Positions 9,454 through 18,254 of a DNA stretch of 64,000 nucleotides are shown piece after piece. Every line of letters starts with the position of its first letter. Position 1 is the stretch's first letter. This DNA comes from Scytonematopsis contorta HA4267-MV1 (GTDB taxonomy: Bacteria; Cyanobacteriota; Cyanobacteriia; Cyanobacteriales; Nostocaceae). The notes beneath the pieces were generated by a model. That model saw only the letters and a program-made list of their open reading frames with translations, was not told the DNA's origin and searched no databases. Location of the stretch: positions 186,001 through 250,000 of the forward strand of contig JAHHIC010000038.1 in the NCBI GenBank assembly GCA_019359035.1, written 5' to 3'. The position numbers were made by a program, and so were the translations under genes.

Positions 9454-11679
9454 CTAGGTAGGAATAGGAATCGAAGCAAGAGAAAAAGAGTCAGCAGCAC
9501 CAAAATTAACATTCCAGCCAATATCTCTCATTGCAGCAATTGTCATTTGACTTATAGGCATATCGGTAAAATTAATAGAATGAGTCATAATTTCATCACC
9601 AAAAATTTGTTCTTTCCAGTGAGAATAATCTGAACCATAACCGACACCAGTTGTTAGTGGGATTTCGGTTTGCGTAAATTTACCGTTTAGCTCTCCATAA
9701 GCCCAACCCGCATAGGAGTTAGCTTTGTAAGTTCCCTTATCTGTATTGACAAGATTACGACCGTAGTATTCTGAACCCCAATAAGTCCCGAAACCTAGAG
9801 CATGGGCAAATTCGTGAATCATCACCCGTCGAAAAACGTTAATGTTCGCAGTCAAAATATCAATAACAATTGGATTTGTATTAATATTTGCCGCACCTGA
9901 TGTTGGCATCCAACGACCAGTGGAATCTTTATTCATATTTTCAAAGCCAGCAGATGCTAACATCCCTCCTGCACCACGTCTCCATTCTTCATTACTTCCG
10001 GATATATTTATTTTTAGAGTCTGACTGTTACTAAAACTGCTGTGTGTAATCACATTTTCCCAGAATGAAGCCGCTTCTAGTACTGCATTTCGCATCGCTT
10101 GGCTTAAATTACTAGAGCTATCCAGAAAATTTATTTGAATAGAGAAGCGACGGTCATCACTAGCAGCAGCATTGAAATTAGTTGCTACTTTATAAAGTGC
10201 TGACGAACCCCGATAATTCATCACCTGTAATGTATAAGTTCCAGCGCTCAAGAAACGGCGGATTGATTCACTTGCAGTTCCTCGTTCCCATTGCCAAGCG
10301 ATTACCTCACCTTGGTCAATAACACCATTATTGTTTTTGTCCTGAATCAATCTAACATCAGCGTCACTAGTTAAATCTGTCAAAGATGCAGTAAATACGC
10401 CAGATGTATTAACACTAAAACGATAAAAATCAGAAGTATCGGTACTTGTCACTTCCTCTTGGTGAGTGAAAATAGCTGAATTTTCTACTTTAGCTGTTGA
10501 GATAGAGTTTCCCGGTTCTATTATTTGTTTACCGGGACTACTATCGGGGCGTTTCCGAACTGCCACTATTTCCCAATTTGTATCGTTCATTGGTGTTAAT
10601 AAGACACCCTTTCCTCCAATAAGCGTGGTATCCTTCATCAACCATACCGTATTTTCACCTGTTCTGTAGTTACGCCAAAGAATATCTACGTGACCATCGT
10701 TGTTAAAGTCAGCAATTCCTTTGATTTTCCAGTTAGAATCTTCAATTCGATTTAACCATACACCTTGTCCATTGATGAGGGTGGTTTTGTCCATCAACCA
10801 CACCGCATTTTCACCAGTAGTATCGTGACGCCAAAGAATATCGACTTTACCATCATTGTTAAAGTCAGCAACTCCTTTAATTTTCCAACTAATATCATCA
10901 ACCTTCGTCAACCATATATCCCCTCCATTGATGAGTGTGGTTTTATTCATCAACCACACTGCATTCTCACCAGTCTGATAATTACGCCAAAGAATATCAG
11001 TATGATTATCTCGATTAAAATCTGCGACTTCTTCAATTTTCCAATTAATATCACCAACGCTAGTCAACCACACACCCTGTCCATTGATGAGGTTGGCTTC
11101 ATTCATCAACCACACTGCATTCTCACCAGTCTGGTAATTACGCCAAAGAATATCAGTACGAGTATCTTGATTAAAATCTGCGACTTCTTCAATTTTCCAA
11201 TTAGGGTCATAAACACGAGTAATTGAGACTTTTTGCTTTAAACTGGTATTGTTCATCAACCACACAGAATTTTCACCAGTCGCATAATTACGCCACAAAA
11301 AATCGCTTTCACCATCGCGGTTAAAATCAGCCGTTGCTTCCATTTTCCAATTAGTATCTTGCTCTGGAGTTAACGATACACCTTGAGAAACAGCAGCATC
11401 ATTTACTAACCATAAACGGTTGTCACCTACCGCAGAGTTACGCCAGACAATATCTACTTCTGGTTTATCTAAGGTTGTACGAGCCAAATTTTTATCATTA
11501 TTGTTGGTATTCAGTTCCACAATTGCACTACTACGACTACTTAGCATTAAGTTGTCGTAATTAGTTAAAGTAAGATTCTCTTTGCTAGCAGTAAAATTCC
11601 CCGTTTCAGAAATAATATTCGCAGCAAAATTAGAACTACAGGATTTACCTGAAGAATTTGTATACAGCAGTATTATCAC
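9454..11679 (-). CDS. Leishmanolysin-like (M8) zinc protease with beta-propeller repeats and a PPC domain
   Basis: 741 residues. Residues about 75-370 contain six repeats of about 46 residues, each with DILWRNYxTGENAVWLMN followed by NWKIxxxADFNxDG. They form an FG-GAP/VCBS-type propeller that ends in a half repeat (NWEIVAV) able to close onto the first. A PPC domain spans about 385-505. The C-terminal metalloprotease domain has the zinc motif IHEFAHALGFG (His622, Glu623, His626), a distal SHWKEQIFGDEIMT with a candidate third ligand (His687) and Met-turn, as in the leishmanolysin family. The frame opens at a GTG at 11677-11679 without a good Shine-Dalgarno, so the start is uncertain; no clear signal peptide is seen. 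Probably an extracellular protease exported with its neighbours. Confidence 0.85.
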   Translation of the reverse strand: MIILLYTNSSGKSCSSNFAANIISETGNFTASKENLTLTNYDNLMLSSRSSAIVELNTNNNDKNLARTTLDKPEVDIVWRNSAVGDNRLWLVNDAAVSQGVSLTPEQDTNWKMEATADFNRDGESDFLWRNYATGENSVWLMNNTSLKQKVSITRVYDPNWKIEEVADFNQDTRTDILWRNYQTGENAVWLMNEANLINGQGVWLTSVGDINWKIEEVADFNRDNHTDILWRNYQTGENAVWLMNKTTLINGGDIWLTKVDDISWKIKGVADFNNDGKVDILWRHDTTGENAVWLMDKTTLINGQGVWLNRIEDSNWKIKGIADFNNDGHVDILWRNYRTGENTVWLMKDTTLIGGKGVLLTPMNDTNWEIVAVRKRPDSSPGKQIIEPGNSISTAKVENSAIFTHQEEVTSTDTSDFYRFSVNTSGVFTASLTDLTSDADVRLIQDKNNNGVIDQGEVIAWQWERGTASESIRRFLSAGTYTLQVMNYRGSSALYKVATNFNAAASDDRRFSIQINFLDSSSNLSQAMRNAVLEAASFWENVITHSSFSNSQTLKINISGSNEEWRRGAGGMLASAGFENMNKDSTGRWMPTSGAANINTNPIVIDILTANINVFRRVMIHEFAHALGFGTYWGSEYYGRNLVNTDKGTYKANSYAGWAYGELNGKFTQTEIPLTTGVGYGSDYSHWKEQIFGDEIMTHSINFTDMPISQMTIAAMRDIGWNVNFGAADSFSLASIPIPT

Positions 11680-12022
11680 CCCATCAGTTAATAAATAGAG
11701 GCAGAAAATTTAGGTAGTCACAAATCAAATATGTTTAATAACCTAGCAAAAGGCTTTTGAGGAGAGGCACTCCAGCACCACCTTTTATTCCCATGTAGGG
11801 TTTACTAAATTACCTACAAAAGCTAAAGAAGCGTTCCTCGTATATCCATGTTACATATCCTTTATACAAATGTCTTGTAATAATCTATTTCTTCATAAAT
11901 GCTTGATTTTATAAGTAATTAAACGTAATCATGATGTATGAAAACTAAATATAATGTAGAGACGTTACATGTAACGTCTCTACTCTACAGGGATAAATTG
12001 GTGATAAGAAAAATTAGGAAAA
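11680..12022. other. Intergenic region, AT-rich, one palindrome
   Basis: About 340 bases between the zinc protease and the lipoprotein. Apart from a perfect 28-bp palindrome at 11956-11983 it is AT-rich, with no ORF of interest. It probably contains the promoter of the protease gene. Confidence 0.6.
11956..11983. repeat. 28-bp perfect palindrome (CATG-centred type)
   Basis: Half-site GTAGAGACGTTACA, followed by its exact complement. An identical copy lies at 12609-12636, so the pair brackets the lipoprotein gene. Ends (GTAGAGAC) are shared with the GCGATT-type palindromes, but the centre differs. Confidence 0.85.
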
Positions 12023-12568
12023 TTAAAAAGCTGCACGTTCGTTATTAACCAAACGAAGCTCAGTCATTTTACCCTCACTCACTTGTACCGAAGAAAAACT
12101 ACCATCACCAGAAAAGGAGTTTAAGTACAAATCCGTACCGTACTGAGCAAAGAGTGTGTATTCTCCCGGAGGTAATTTGACAGAAAATTTACCGTTATCA
12201 TCTGTCTTTACTTGAGTCACCAAATTAAAATTCTGTTTGGCTTCGCTAATAGCTAAACGGGTTCCCTTTGCGGGGATGCGTCCAGAAAAAACCCAAACAG
12301 TAGTCTTAACTGATTCCGGAGCTTTACGAGTGGTTGTCTTTTCCCCAATCATAGGCATTTGATTGCCCACAACACGGACCACAGCACCAGTTACTCCCCC
12401 AGAATTGGACTGTGTATTTTCTGTTTTTTCATTATTGGAATTGTTAGGAGCAGCGAAACTCATTGGGTTACCACATCCAATTAGTAAGGGTAGCATCAGA
12501 AAAAGTACTATCAGCAGGCGCAATTGCTTAAAGAACATAATATGCTGACTAAAATTAGCATTGTTCAT
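12023..12568 (-). CDS. Lipoprotein with carboxypeptidase-regulatory-like beta-sandwich
   Basis: 181 residues. A hydrophobic N-terminus ends in the lipobox LLIGC with Cys32, so the protein should be lipid-anchored. After a low-complexity linker the C-terminal half has DDNGKFSVKLPPGEYTL, the hallmark of the carboxypeptidase-regulatory-like fold. Such domains are often found in adhesive or enzyme-associated surface proteins. A second Met at residue 11 would give a more typical signal peptide (start 12538); neither start has a clear Shine-Dalgarno. It sits inside the protease run, bracketed by identical palindromes, so a role on the cell surface with the exported proteases is possible but unproven. 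Confidence 0.75.
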   Translation of the reverse strand: MNNANFSQHIMFFKQLRLLIVLFLMLPLLIGCGNPMSFAAPNNSNNEKTENTQSNSGGVTGAVVRVVGNQMPMIGEKTTTRKAPESVKTTVWVFSGRIPAKGTRLAISEAKQNFNLVTQVKTDDNGKFSVKLPPGEYTLFAQYGTDLYLNSFSGDGSFSSVQVSEGKMTELRLVNNERAAF

Positions 12569-12608
12569 CTACAATTGTGCAACATATCGCATCCAATCCC
12601 AACACAAT

Positions 12609-12636
12609 GTAGAGACGTTACATGTAACGTCTCTAC
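12609..12636. repeat. 28-bp perfect palindrome, identical to 11956-11983
   Basis: Same sequence as the copy 650 bases away (half-site GTAGAGACGTTACA). It lies between two minus-strand genes, 26 bases downstream of a protease stop codon, where it could fold as a hairpin in the transcript. Confidence 0.85.
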
Positions 12637-12661
12637 ATATGTAATCTTTCTACGCTAAACC

Positions 12662-14773
12662 CTAGGCTGCACCCATAGCAATCGCTTTTGCTCGTCGTAC
12701 AGCAGCATCAGCGTTGACAAAGCCATGACCATAAACCGTGTCATAACCAGCTGCACCCAAATCGTAAGCGGTTTCTGAAAGAATAGCTCTAATTTGTATA
12801 GCAGTAAGACTCGTATTTACGCTCCAAACTAGCGAAGCAACCCCTGAAACGTTTGGTGTAGATGCCGAAGTACCAGTGAATTGACCATAACTAAAATCAA
12901 ATGTCCCTGATGAATTGCGATTTGCAGTTGTTGTTGGGACTTCAGATGGTCCCATTAAAGTTAAACCTTCCCCATGATTTGCACCCCACCAACCTGGGTA
13001 AGAAATTCGTTCCCCAGGTGTTTTTGCATTACCATTCCAATCTTTGGCTCCCCAAGAAGCTCCTACGGCTATAACACTTCCATATTTTTTCGCCAAATCA
13101 GCAGGACTGGAAATAGTACTGGTATTTCCATTACCCGATGCAATCACAAACAAGGCTTTATCTTGGTTATTGGCAATTAACTGTTCAAAAGCTGTAGTAT
13201 AACCACCTTCAAAGCTCATGCTAATTACTACACGTTGACCTTTAGAATTCGCTTGATTAATAATTGCCTGCGTTGCATCTGCTAAAGAATAATCTCCAGC
13301 ATCACCACCGACAACATCAATTTGCATCAGCTCAGAGTTCCAGTTTATACCGCTTGTTCCTTGTCCGTTATTACTGGTAGCACCTATTATCCCTTGAACT
13401 AAAGTACCGTGAGATATACCTGAGGATTCATCTGCAAAATTGTTTGCAATTGAATTAATAGAGCGCAAATCAGGATGAGTTTGCCCACTACTATTAGTTC
13501 CCAATCCAGTATCTTCAATTCCAATTAGCACATCTGTGGAACCAGTAGTAAAACGCCATGCATTTTGGACACCCATCATATGTAAGTTCCACTGTTGATT
13601 AAACATTGGGTCGTTGGGTGTTACTGACAAATTAATTGTGGTGTCCGCAAATTTGATAGCTTCAATGCTTTCAAATAAAATTTCGCTACCGTCATTTAAC
13701 TTGATGGCATCAAAAACACGAGTTCCATTACCAGAGTTATATAACACACCACCTGTAGGGGTGTTTGCGTAGTTAAAACTGACTTGATTAGAAAAAATAG
13801 TAGATAAATCTAGTAAATCTCGACCTCCACCACCAAAGTCAACGTTACCATTGCCGGAGATAACTGTACGGCTAAAACCAGATTGATAACTAAAGTTATC
13901 AGCTCTTAGAGTTCCTCTTAAAATACGCGGACTTGCTACAGCACTTTGTGACTCTGGGGTGGATGTTGGGATTGGTGATGAAAAATTAGAATTGGGATTA
14001 GTAACTGTAGAAGTAGGTACTGGCTGTACGCCATTAAAAATATTCGACTGTACCGCTTCTGTTGGTGTTGCCGATAAACTTAGGTTATAGAATGTTTCTC
14101 CTTGAAAAGGAAAAACCCTTACATAATAAGTCCCTTCACTCAACGGCAGATTATTGATTGATTCGTTGAGATTTCCTCCGTTAGCAGAATTAGCGAGAAT
14201 CGTACCATTCGCAGCAAGTAACTGCACGTCAGCATCACCGCTCATCCCGCTCAACTGAAGATTGAAATTACTCTTTGTAGAGAGATTAAAGCGGTAGAAG
14301 TCGTTCGTGTCACTTCTTGAACTTACCCAATCGCTGTAAGTGCTACTAGTGGAAGTAATCGAGATGTTATGAGCTGTTGATTGAGTGTTACCAGCATTGT
14401 CCTGTGGTCTTATCCAGGTAGTCAACCGATAGTCTGTTTCCACATTTCCATATGGGTAGACTCGGATGTAATACTTTCCAGCATCCAAAACAGTATTGAT
14501 TGATTCAGCGTTTGTACCACCCAAGCTTGAGTAAGCTATAACCTCATTCGCATCTACTAATGAATTGCCATTAATGTCTCGAATTAACTGGACATCGGCG
14601 TCAGCACTTAAGCCATCAAGATTTAAATTAAAACTACTACGTCCTCCTAGAGTAAAGCTCCAAAAATCACTTTTCTCCAAGGTATTTACCCTATCAGTAA
14701 ATACTTGGGGAGTAGTAGTCAGACCAAACTGTCTTGATGTTCCTAAAGTGTTCCCTGGGGCTAACTCTTGCAT
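12662..14773 (-). CDS. Subtilisin-like (S8) serine protease with two PPC domains and a central Gly-rich module
   Basis: 703 residues. Two PPC domains (about 8-120 and 125-237) are followed by a Ser/Pro/Thr linker. Residues about 283-385 form a beta-rich module with FGGGGRDLLDLS, like a decayed calcium-binding repeat. The catalytic domain has Asp421 in GIEDTGLG, His455 in SHGTLVQG, Asn548 in ASGNG and Ser636 in FTGTSASTPNVSG. It ends in YGHGFVNADAAV, the normal C-terminal position of this element, unlike the two other subtilases here. No signal peptide is present: the first PPC starts almost at Met1. It is more divergent than the other two and may have a different specificity. Confidence 0.9.
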   Translation of the reverse strand: MQELAPGNTLGTSRQFGLTTTPQVFTDRVNTLEKSDFWSFTLGGRSSFNLNLDGLSADADVQLIRDINGNSLVDANEVIAYSSLGGTNAESINTVLDAGKYYIRVYPYGNVETDYRLTTWIRPQDNAGNTQSTAHNISITSTSSTYSDWVSSRSDTNDFYRFNLSTKSNFNLQLSGMSGDADVQLLAANGTILANSANGGNLNESINNLPLSEGTYYVRVFPFQGETFYNLSLSATPTEAVQSNIFNGVQPVPTSTVTNPNSNFSSPIPTSTPESQSAVASPRILRGTLRADNFSYQSGFSRTVISGNGNVDFGGGGRDLLDLSTIFSNQVSFNYANTPTGGVLYNSGNGTRVFDAIKLNDGSEILFESIEAIKFADTTINLSVTPNDPMFNQQWNLHMMGVQNAWRFTTGSTDVLIGIEDTGLGTNSSGQTHPDLRSINSIANNFADESSGISHGTLVQGIIGATSNNGQGTSGINWNSELMQIDVVGGDAGDYSLADATQAIINQANSKGQRVVISMSFEGGYTTAFEQLIANNQDKALFVIASGNGNTSTISSPADLAKKYGSVIAVGASWGAKDWNGNAKTPGERISYPGWWGANHGEGLTLMGPSEVPTTTANRNSSGTFDFSYGQFTGTSASTPNVSGVASLVWSVNTSLTAIQIRAILSETAYDLGAAGYDTVYGHGFVNADAAVRRAKAIAMGAA

Positions 14774-15360
14774 ATTTTAAAACTCATACACTTAGCACAT
14801 ATTTATATCAAACTCGATAATCACTGACTTTCCTGGAAAAAAAAATAACAAGTGCTGGATTTTACATAAAAATCATGAAGTTTTCACTTAAGCTTGATAT
14901 TTGGCAGCAATTAATTTGTTTTTTTGAAATATAAAATCATTTGTATTTTTACTGATAAAAACTTATTAAACAGACTATTTCGTCAGTGATTTTACCCATG
15001 AAAATGTTGTCAAGGCAAGTTAATTTTATGTTCATTTTTAATTAGTCTTAAATAGGAGTATCCGTAGAAATTTCCGATTATTATTTAGAGGCTAAACATG
15101 TTTAGTCTCTAAAGGGTATGGTGGATTTTTTGTTTCATAAGATTAAAAAAACTCTTTACACCCTGCAAAGGCTTGTGATGATTATTACCAATCCAATTTG
15201 ACTTGAAATTAATTTCAGTTTGATGGGTGTGACACCACAGGAGCTTTAAGACGGATGCACTTATGATAGGGATTGTAGAATAAATTTAGTCAAGTAAGCA
15301 AGAAAATGGGAGCATTACTTAAATTTTGCTACCAATTGAGTCTTCAGCTTTATAGAAAAA
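14774..15360. other. Intergenic region, AT-rich
   Basis: Nearly 600 bases without a convincing gene. It contains a palindrome at 15087-15110 (AGAGGCTAAACA plus near complement) that resembles the 28-bp family but lacks its outer bases. Promoter elements for the subtilase may lie next to 14774. Confidence 0.55.
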
Positions 15361-15388
15361 ACAAAAAAAAGCCCGCTTAAACGGGCTT
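15361..15388 (-). terminator. Rho-independent terminator of the ABC exporter gene
   Basis: On the minus strand GCCCGTTTAAGCGGGC (15386-15371) forms a hairpin with a short AT loop and is followed by eight T residues. It lies about 80 bases after the exporter's stop codon. Confidence 0.85.
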
Positions 15389-15427
15389 CAACTTCAATAT
15401 TGTGGGGTGGGCATCCTGCCCGCCGCC

Positions 15428-15488
15428 TATAGTATTTGCCATCTGCTCTATATATTTGCCTGCTGCTCTATATATTTGCCTGCTGCCG
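15428..15488. repeat. 20-bp tandem repeat covering an exporter gene's stop codon
   Basis: On the minus strand the unit GCAGCAGGCAAATATATAGA is present twice, plus a degraded third copy. The first unit encodes the last codons (QQANI) and the stop of the exporter; the remaining units lie just after it. Confidence 0.75.
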
Positions 15489-18254
15489 TTGATAAAGTGA
15501 CCAGTACAGTCCCTTCTTCCGCAACAGTTCGTCATGGGTACCGCGCTCAGCAATGACACCTTTTTCCATGACTAAAATTAAATCAGCACGTTTTAGAGGG
15601 GCAAAGCGGTGAGCAATAAGGAAAACTGTACGTCCAACAGAAACTCTTTGTAAGTTTTGCAGTACCTGTTGCTCAGTTTCACTATCCAAGGCACTAGTCG
15701 CTTCATCCAAAATCAGAATAGGTGCTTGTGATAAAAATAACCGCGCTAGTGCAATACGTTGGCGTTGTCCACCGGATAAAGCTGTACCTCTTTCGCCCAC
15801 ATTAGTTTCGTAACCTTGGGTTAATTCACTAATAAAGTCATGAGCAGCCGCACATCTTGCAGCTTCCACGACTTGTTCAGCGGTAATATCAGGATTACCT
15901 AAAGTGATATTTTCTAATATTGAGGCGTTGAATAAAAAGTCTTCCTGAAGAACTACGGCTATTTGTTGCCGCAAGGAAGCAATATCCGCACTTTTTATAT
16001 CAAAGCCATCAATTAAAATACGCCCTGATTCTATGGAATAAAGTCGTTGTAGAAGTTTGGATAGAGTACTTTTACCCGAACCGCTGCGTCCGACTATACC
16101 AACAAATTGTCCTGGTTCTACAGTGAAAGAAATTCCTCGTAAAACTGGTTCGGTATTGTCACGGTAGCGGAAAAATACTTGTTCAAACGCTGCTTGACCT
16201 TTAAGTTCAGGTAAAACCAAACCAGTACCTGGTTCCGCTTCTGGGGCAACATTGAGGATATCTCCAATTCTATCTACAGAGAGCAAAACTTGTTGCAAAT
16301 TTTGCCATAGTTGTACTAAGCGTAGCAAAGGTCCAGTGACACGTCCAGAGAGCATTTGAAACGCCACCAATTGACCAATGGTGAGTTCTTTGTCAATTAC
16401 AAATCTGGCTCCAAACCAGAGAATTAATAAGCTGGAGAGATTTGTGAGAAAGTCACCAATATTACTACTGATATTAGAAGTGGTGGATGCTTTAAAACCT
16501 GTACGGACAAAGCGAGCAAATAAGCCTTCCCATCTTTCACGGGCTGCTCCTTCGGCTGCGTGAGCTTTTACCGAGTGGATTCCTGTTACAGTTTCCACTA
16601 AGAACGATTGACTATCGGCACTACGGTTAAAAGTTTCGTTAAGCCATGCACGCAAAATTGGAGTCGAAACTAAGGTTAATGCTGCAAACAAAGGTAATAC
16701 AGCCAATCCCACAAAGGTGAGTTTGATGCTGTAATAGAACATTAATCCCAGATATACTACGGCAAAAAATGAGTCTAATATTACTGTTAATGCCGTGCTG
16801 GTAAGGAATTGACGGATTTGTTCTAGTTCTTGTACTCGTGCTACCGTATCCCCAACACGTCGCGACTCAAAATAAGCTAAAGGCAAACGCATCAAATGAC
16901 GAAATAACTGCGCTGATAAGCTTAAGTCCAGACGACGTGCGGTATGGGTAAAAATAAATAATCGTAATGTGCCGAGAATCCCCTCAAAAGTGGCCACCAG
17001 CAATAAAGCTATAGCCATTACATCCAAAGTGGGTATACTCTCTTGCACCATTACCTTATCGATGACGACTTGGGTAATTAGTGGCGTCGTTAAACCCAAC
17101 ATTTGTAAAGTAAATGAGGCTACTAACACTTCCGTTAGCAGACCTTTGTACTTCCAAACCGCTGGTGTGAACCAACTTAGGTTAAATTTTTCTTGCTTTT
17201 GAACCTGTTCTATTTGCCAAACTTTTCCGTCCCAAGCAGCCTCAACTACCGACCTAGGTAGGTTTTCGGTTTGGCAATCAGGATTTTGAGGATTGGCAAT
17301 TACTAAACGGTCACCCTTGAAAGCATAAGCGACGACCCAAGTATTTTGATTCCAATGCAGCAAAACCGGGAAAGTTAATTGCCGCAAATCATCCCAAGCG
17401 CAAATCAGACGACGTAAAACAAACCCCAACTTTTCGGCAGCTTCCACCAAGTTTTTGGGTCGCTGTCCCCGTAGTTGACGTTGTACCCATTCCAACGCAA
17501 CAGAATTATTTAAATGCTGCGCTGCCATTGTTAAACAGGCTGCACCAGTGTTCCAACTAGAAACAAAAGGATAACTAGATACAGGTTGAGAGCTTGGTAA
17601 TACAAGTTCCTGAGCTTTATAAGGAGTAGAGACACGATTTATCGCGTCTGTAGGGGTTTGGGTAGAGACCTGATTAATCGCGTCTGTGGGGGGTTGGGTA
17701 GAGACGCGATTTATCGCGTCTCTACTTGTAAGTGGAGATTGTTCAATAGTTTGAAAGATATTTTTTGAGTCATTGGGATTTTCTTGTCCCTCATCCTCAG
17801 TCTCCCCTAACCAAAATTTATTAATTTCTTTTGTTGAAAATTCATTCCATACAGATGTATCCCATCGGACTAGTAATACTTCTTTACTAGCAGCGACAGC
17901 TTTACAACCGACGGGTAAGTTGAGTAAATCTCCCAGCCAATCTCCAGCAGATAAAGTTCCTAAAGATGTGCCGTCTTCTTCAGAACGTAGACGAACTTTA
18001 CCAGAAACAAGATAAAACTGATGACCTACAGTATCTTTAGCAGTTTCCTTTGACCAAATTTTTTCACCAAGCCGATAGCGATGAGTTTGAGACTGCTTTT
18101 GCAGCCTAGTTTGTTCTTCCGAGGTTAACAAACACAAAGGTGGTTTGTCCCATGAAAGAATTGCTAGCACATTAACTTGTTTTGATTCATCTTCCAATGG
18201 AATTAATTCACTTGAAGCTTCACCGTCAATTTTTGAATTTTCTCTGCTAGCCAT
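15468..18254 (-). CDS. HlyB-like type I secretion ABC exporter with CNMP-binding-like and degenerate C39 domains
   Basis: 928 residues. Residues about 55-140 resemble a cyclic-nucleotide-binding fold (FYLVSGKVRLR, LGTLSAGDWLGDL). Residues about 228-340 are a C39-like domain without the catalytic Cys: the usual DCG is NTG, and the His and Asp are also lost. Such domains bind substrate rather than cleave a leader. A six-helix membrane domain and an ATPase follow (GRSGSGKST, LSGGQRQRIALA, LILDEATSALD, IAHR). The CNMP-plus-C39-plus-ABC layout recalls cyanobacterial HetC and its paralogues. The gene overlaps the foldase by 52 bases, so translation is probably coupled. Residues about 177-211 are a three-unit DAINRVST insertion from palindromic repeats. 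Likely substrates are the leaderless proteases nearby. Confidence 0.9.
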   Translation of the reverse strand: MASRENSKIDGEASSELIPLEDESKQVNVLAILSWDKPPLCLLTSEEQTRLQKQSQTHRYRLGEKIWSKETAKDTVGHQFYLVSGKVRLRSEEDGTSLGTLSAGDWLGDLLNLPVGCKAVAASKEVLLVRWDTSVWNEFSTKEINKFWLGETEDEGQENPNDSKNIFQTIEQSPLTSRDAINRVSTQPPTDAINQVSTQTPTDAINRVSTPYKAQELVLPSSQPVSSYPFVSSWNTGAACLTMAAQHLNNSVALEWVQRQLRGQRPKNLVEAAEKLGFVLRRLICAWDDLRQLTFPVLLHWNQNTWVVAYAFKGDRLVIANPQNPDCQTENLPRSVVEAAWDGKVWQIEQVQKQEKFNLSWFTPAVWKYKGLLTEVLVASFTLQMLGLTTPLITQVVIDKVMVQESIPTLDVMAIALLLVATFEGILGTLRLFIFTHTARRLDLSLSAQLFRHLMRLPLAYFESRRVGDTVARVQELEQIRQFLTSTALTVILDSFFAVVYLGLMFYYSIKLTFVGLAVLPLFAALTLVSTPILRAWLNETFNRSADSQSFLVETVTGIHSVKAHAAEGAARERWEGLFARFVRTGFKASTTSNISSNIGDFLTNLSSLLILWFGARFVIDKELTIGQLVAFQMLSGRVTGPLLRLVQLWQNLQQVLLSVDRIGDILNVAPEAEPGTGLVLPELKGQAAFEQVFFRYRDNTEPVLRGISFTVEPGQFVGIVGRSGSGKSTLSKLLQRLYSIESGRILIDGFDIKSADIASLRQQIAVVLQEDFLFNASILENITLGNPDITAEQVVEAARCAAAHDFISELTQGYETNVGERGTALSGGQRQRIALARLFLSQAPILILDEATSALDSETEQQVLQNLQRVSVGRTVFLIAHRFAPLKRADLILVMEKGVIAERGTHDELLRKKGLYWSLYQRQQANI
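17618..17727. repeat. Three palindromic repeats inside the ABC exporter gene
   Basis: Three copies of the GTAGAGACGCGATT-type palindrome, spaced about 36 bases (12 codons), so the frame stays open. On the minus strand they encode [16 protein letters not shown] and DAINRVST in a linker between the CNMP-like and C39-like domains. The outer two are nearly canonical; the middle one has drifted. Confidence 0.9.

Noticed and set aside
1616..14773. RTX calcium-binding repeats in the proteases
   Set aside because: I looked for GGxGxDxLx nonapeptides; only a single weak FGGGGRDLLDLS is present in the protein at 12662.
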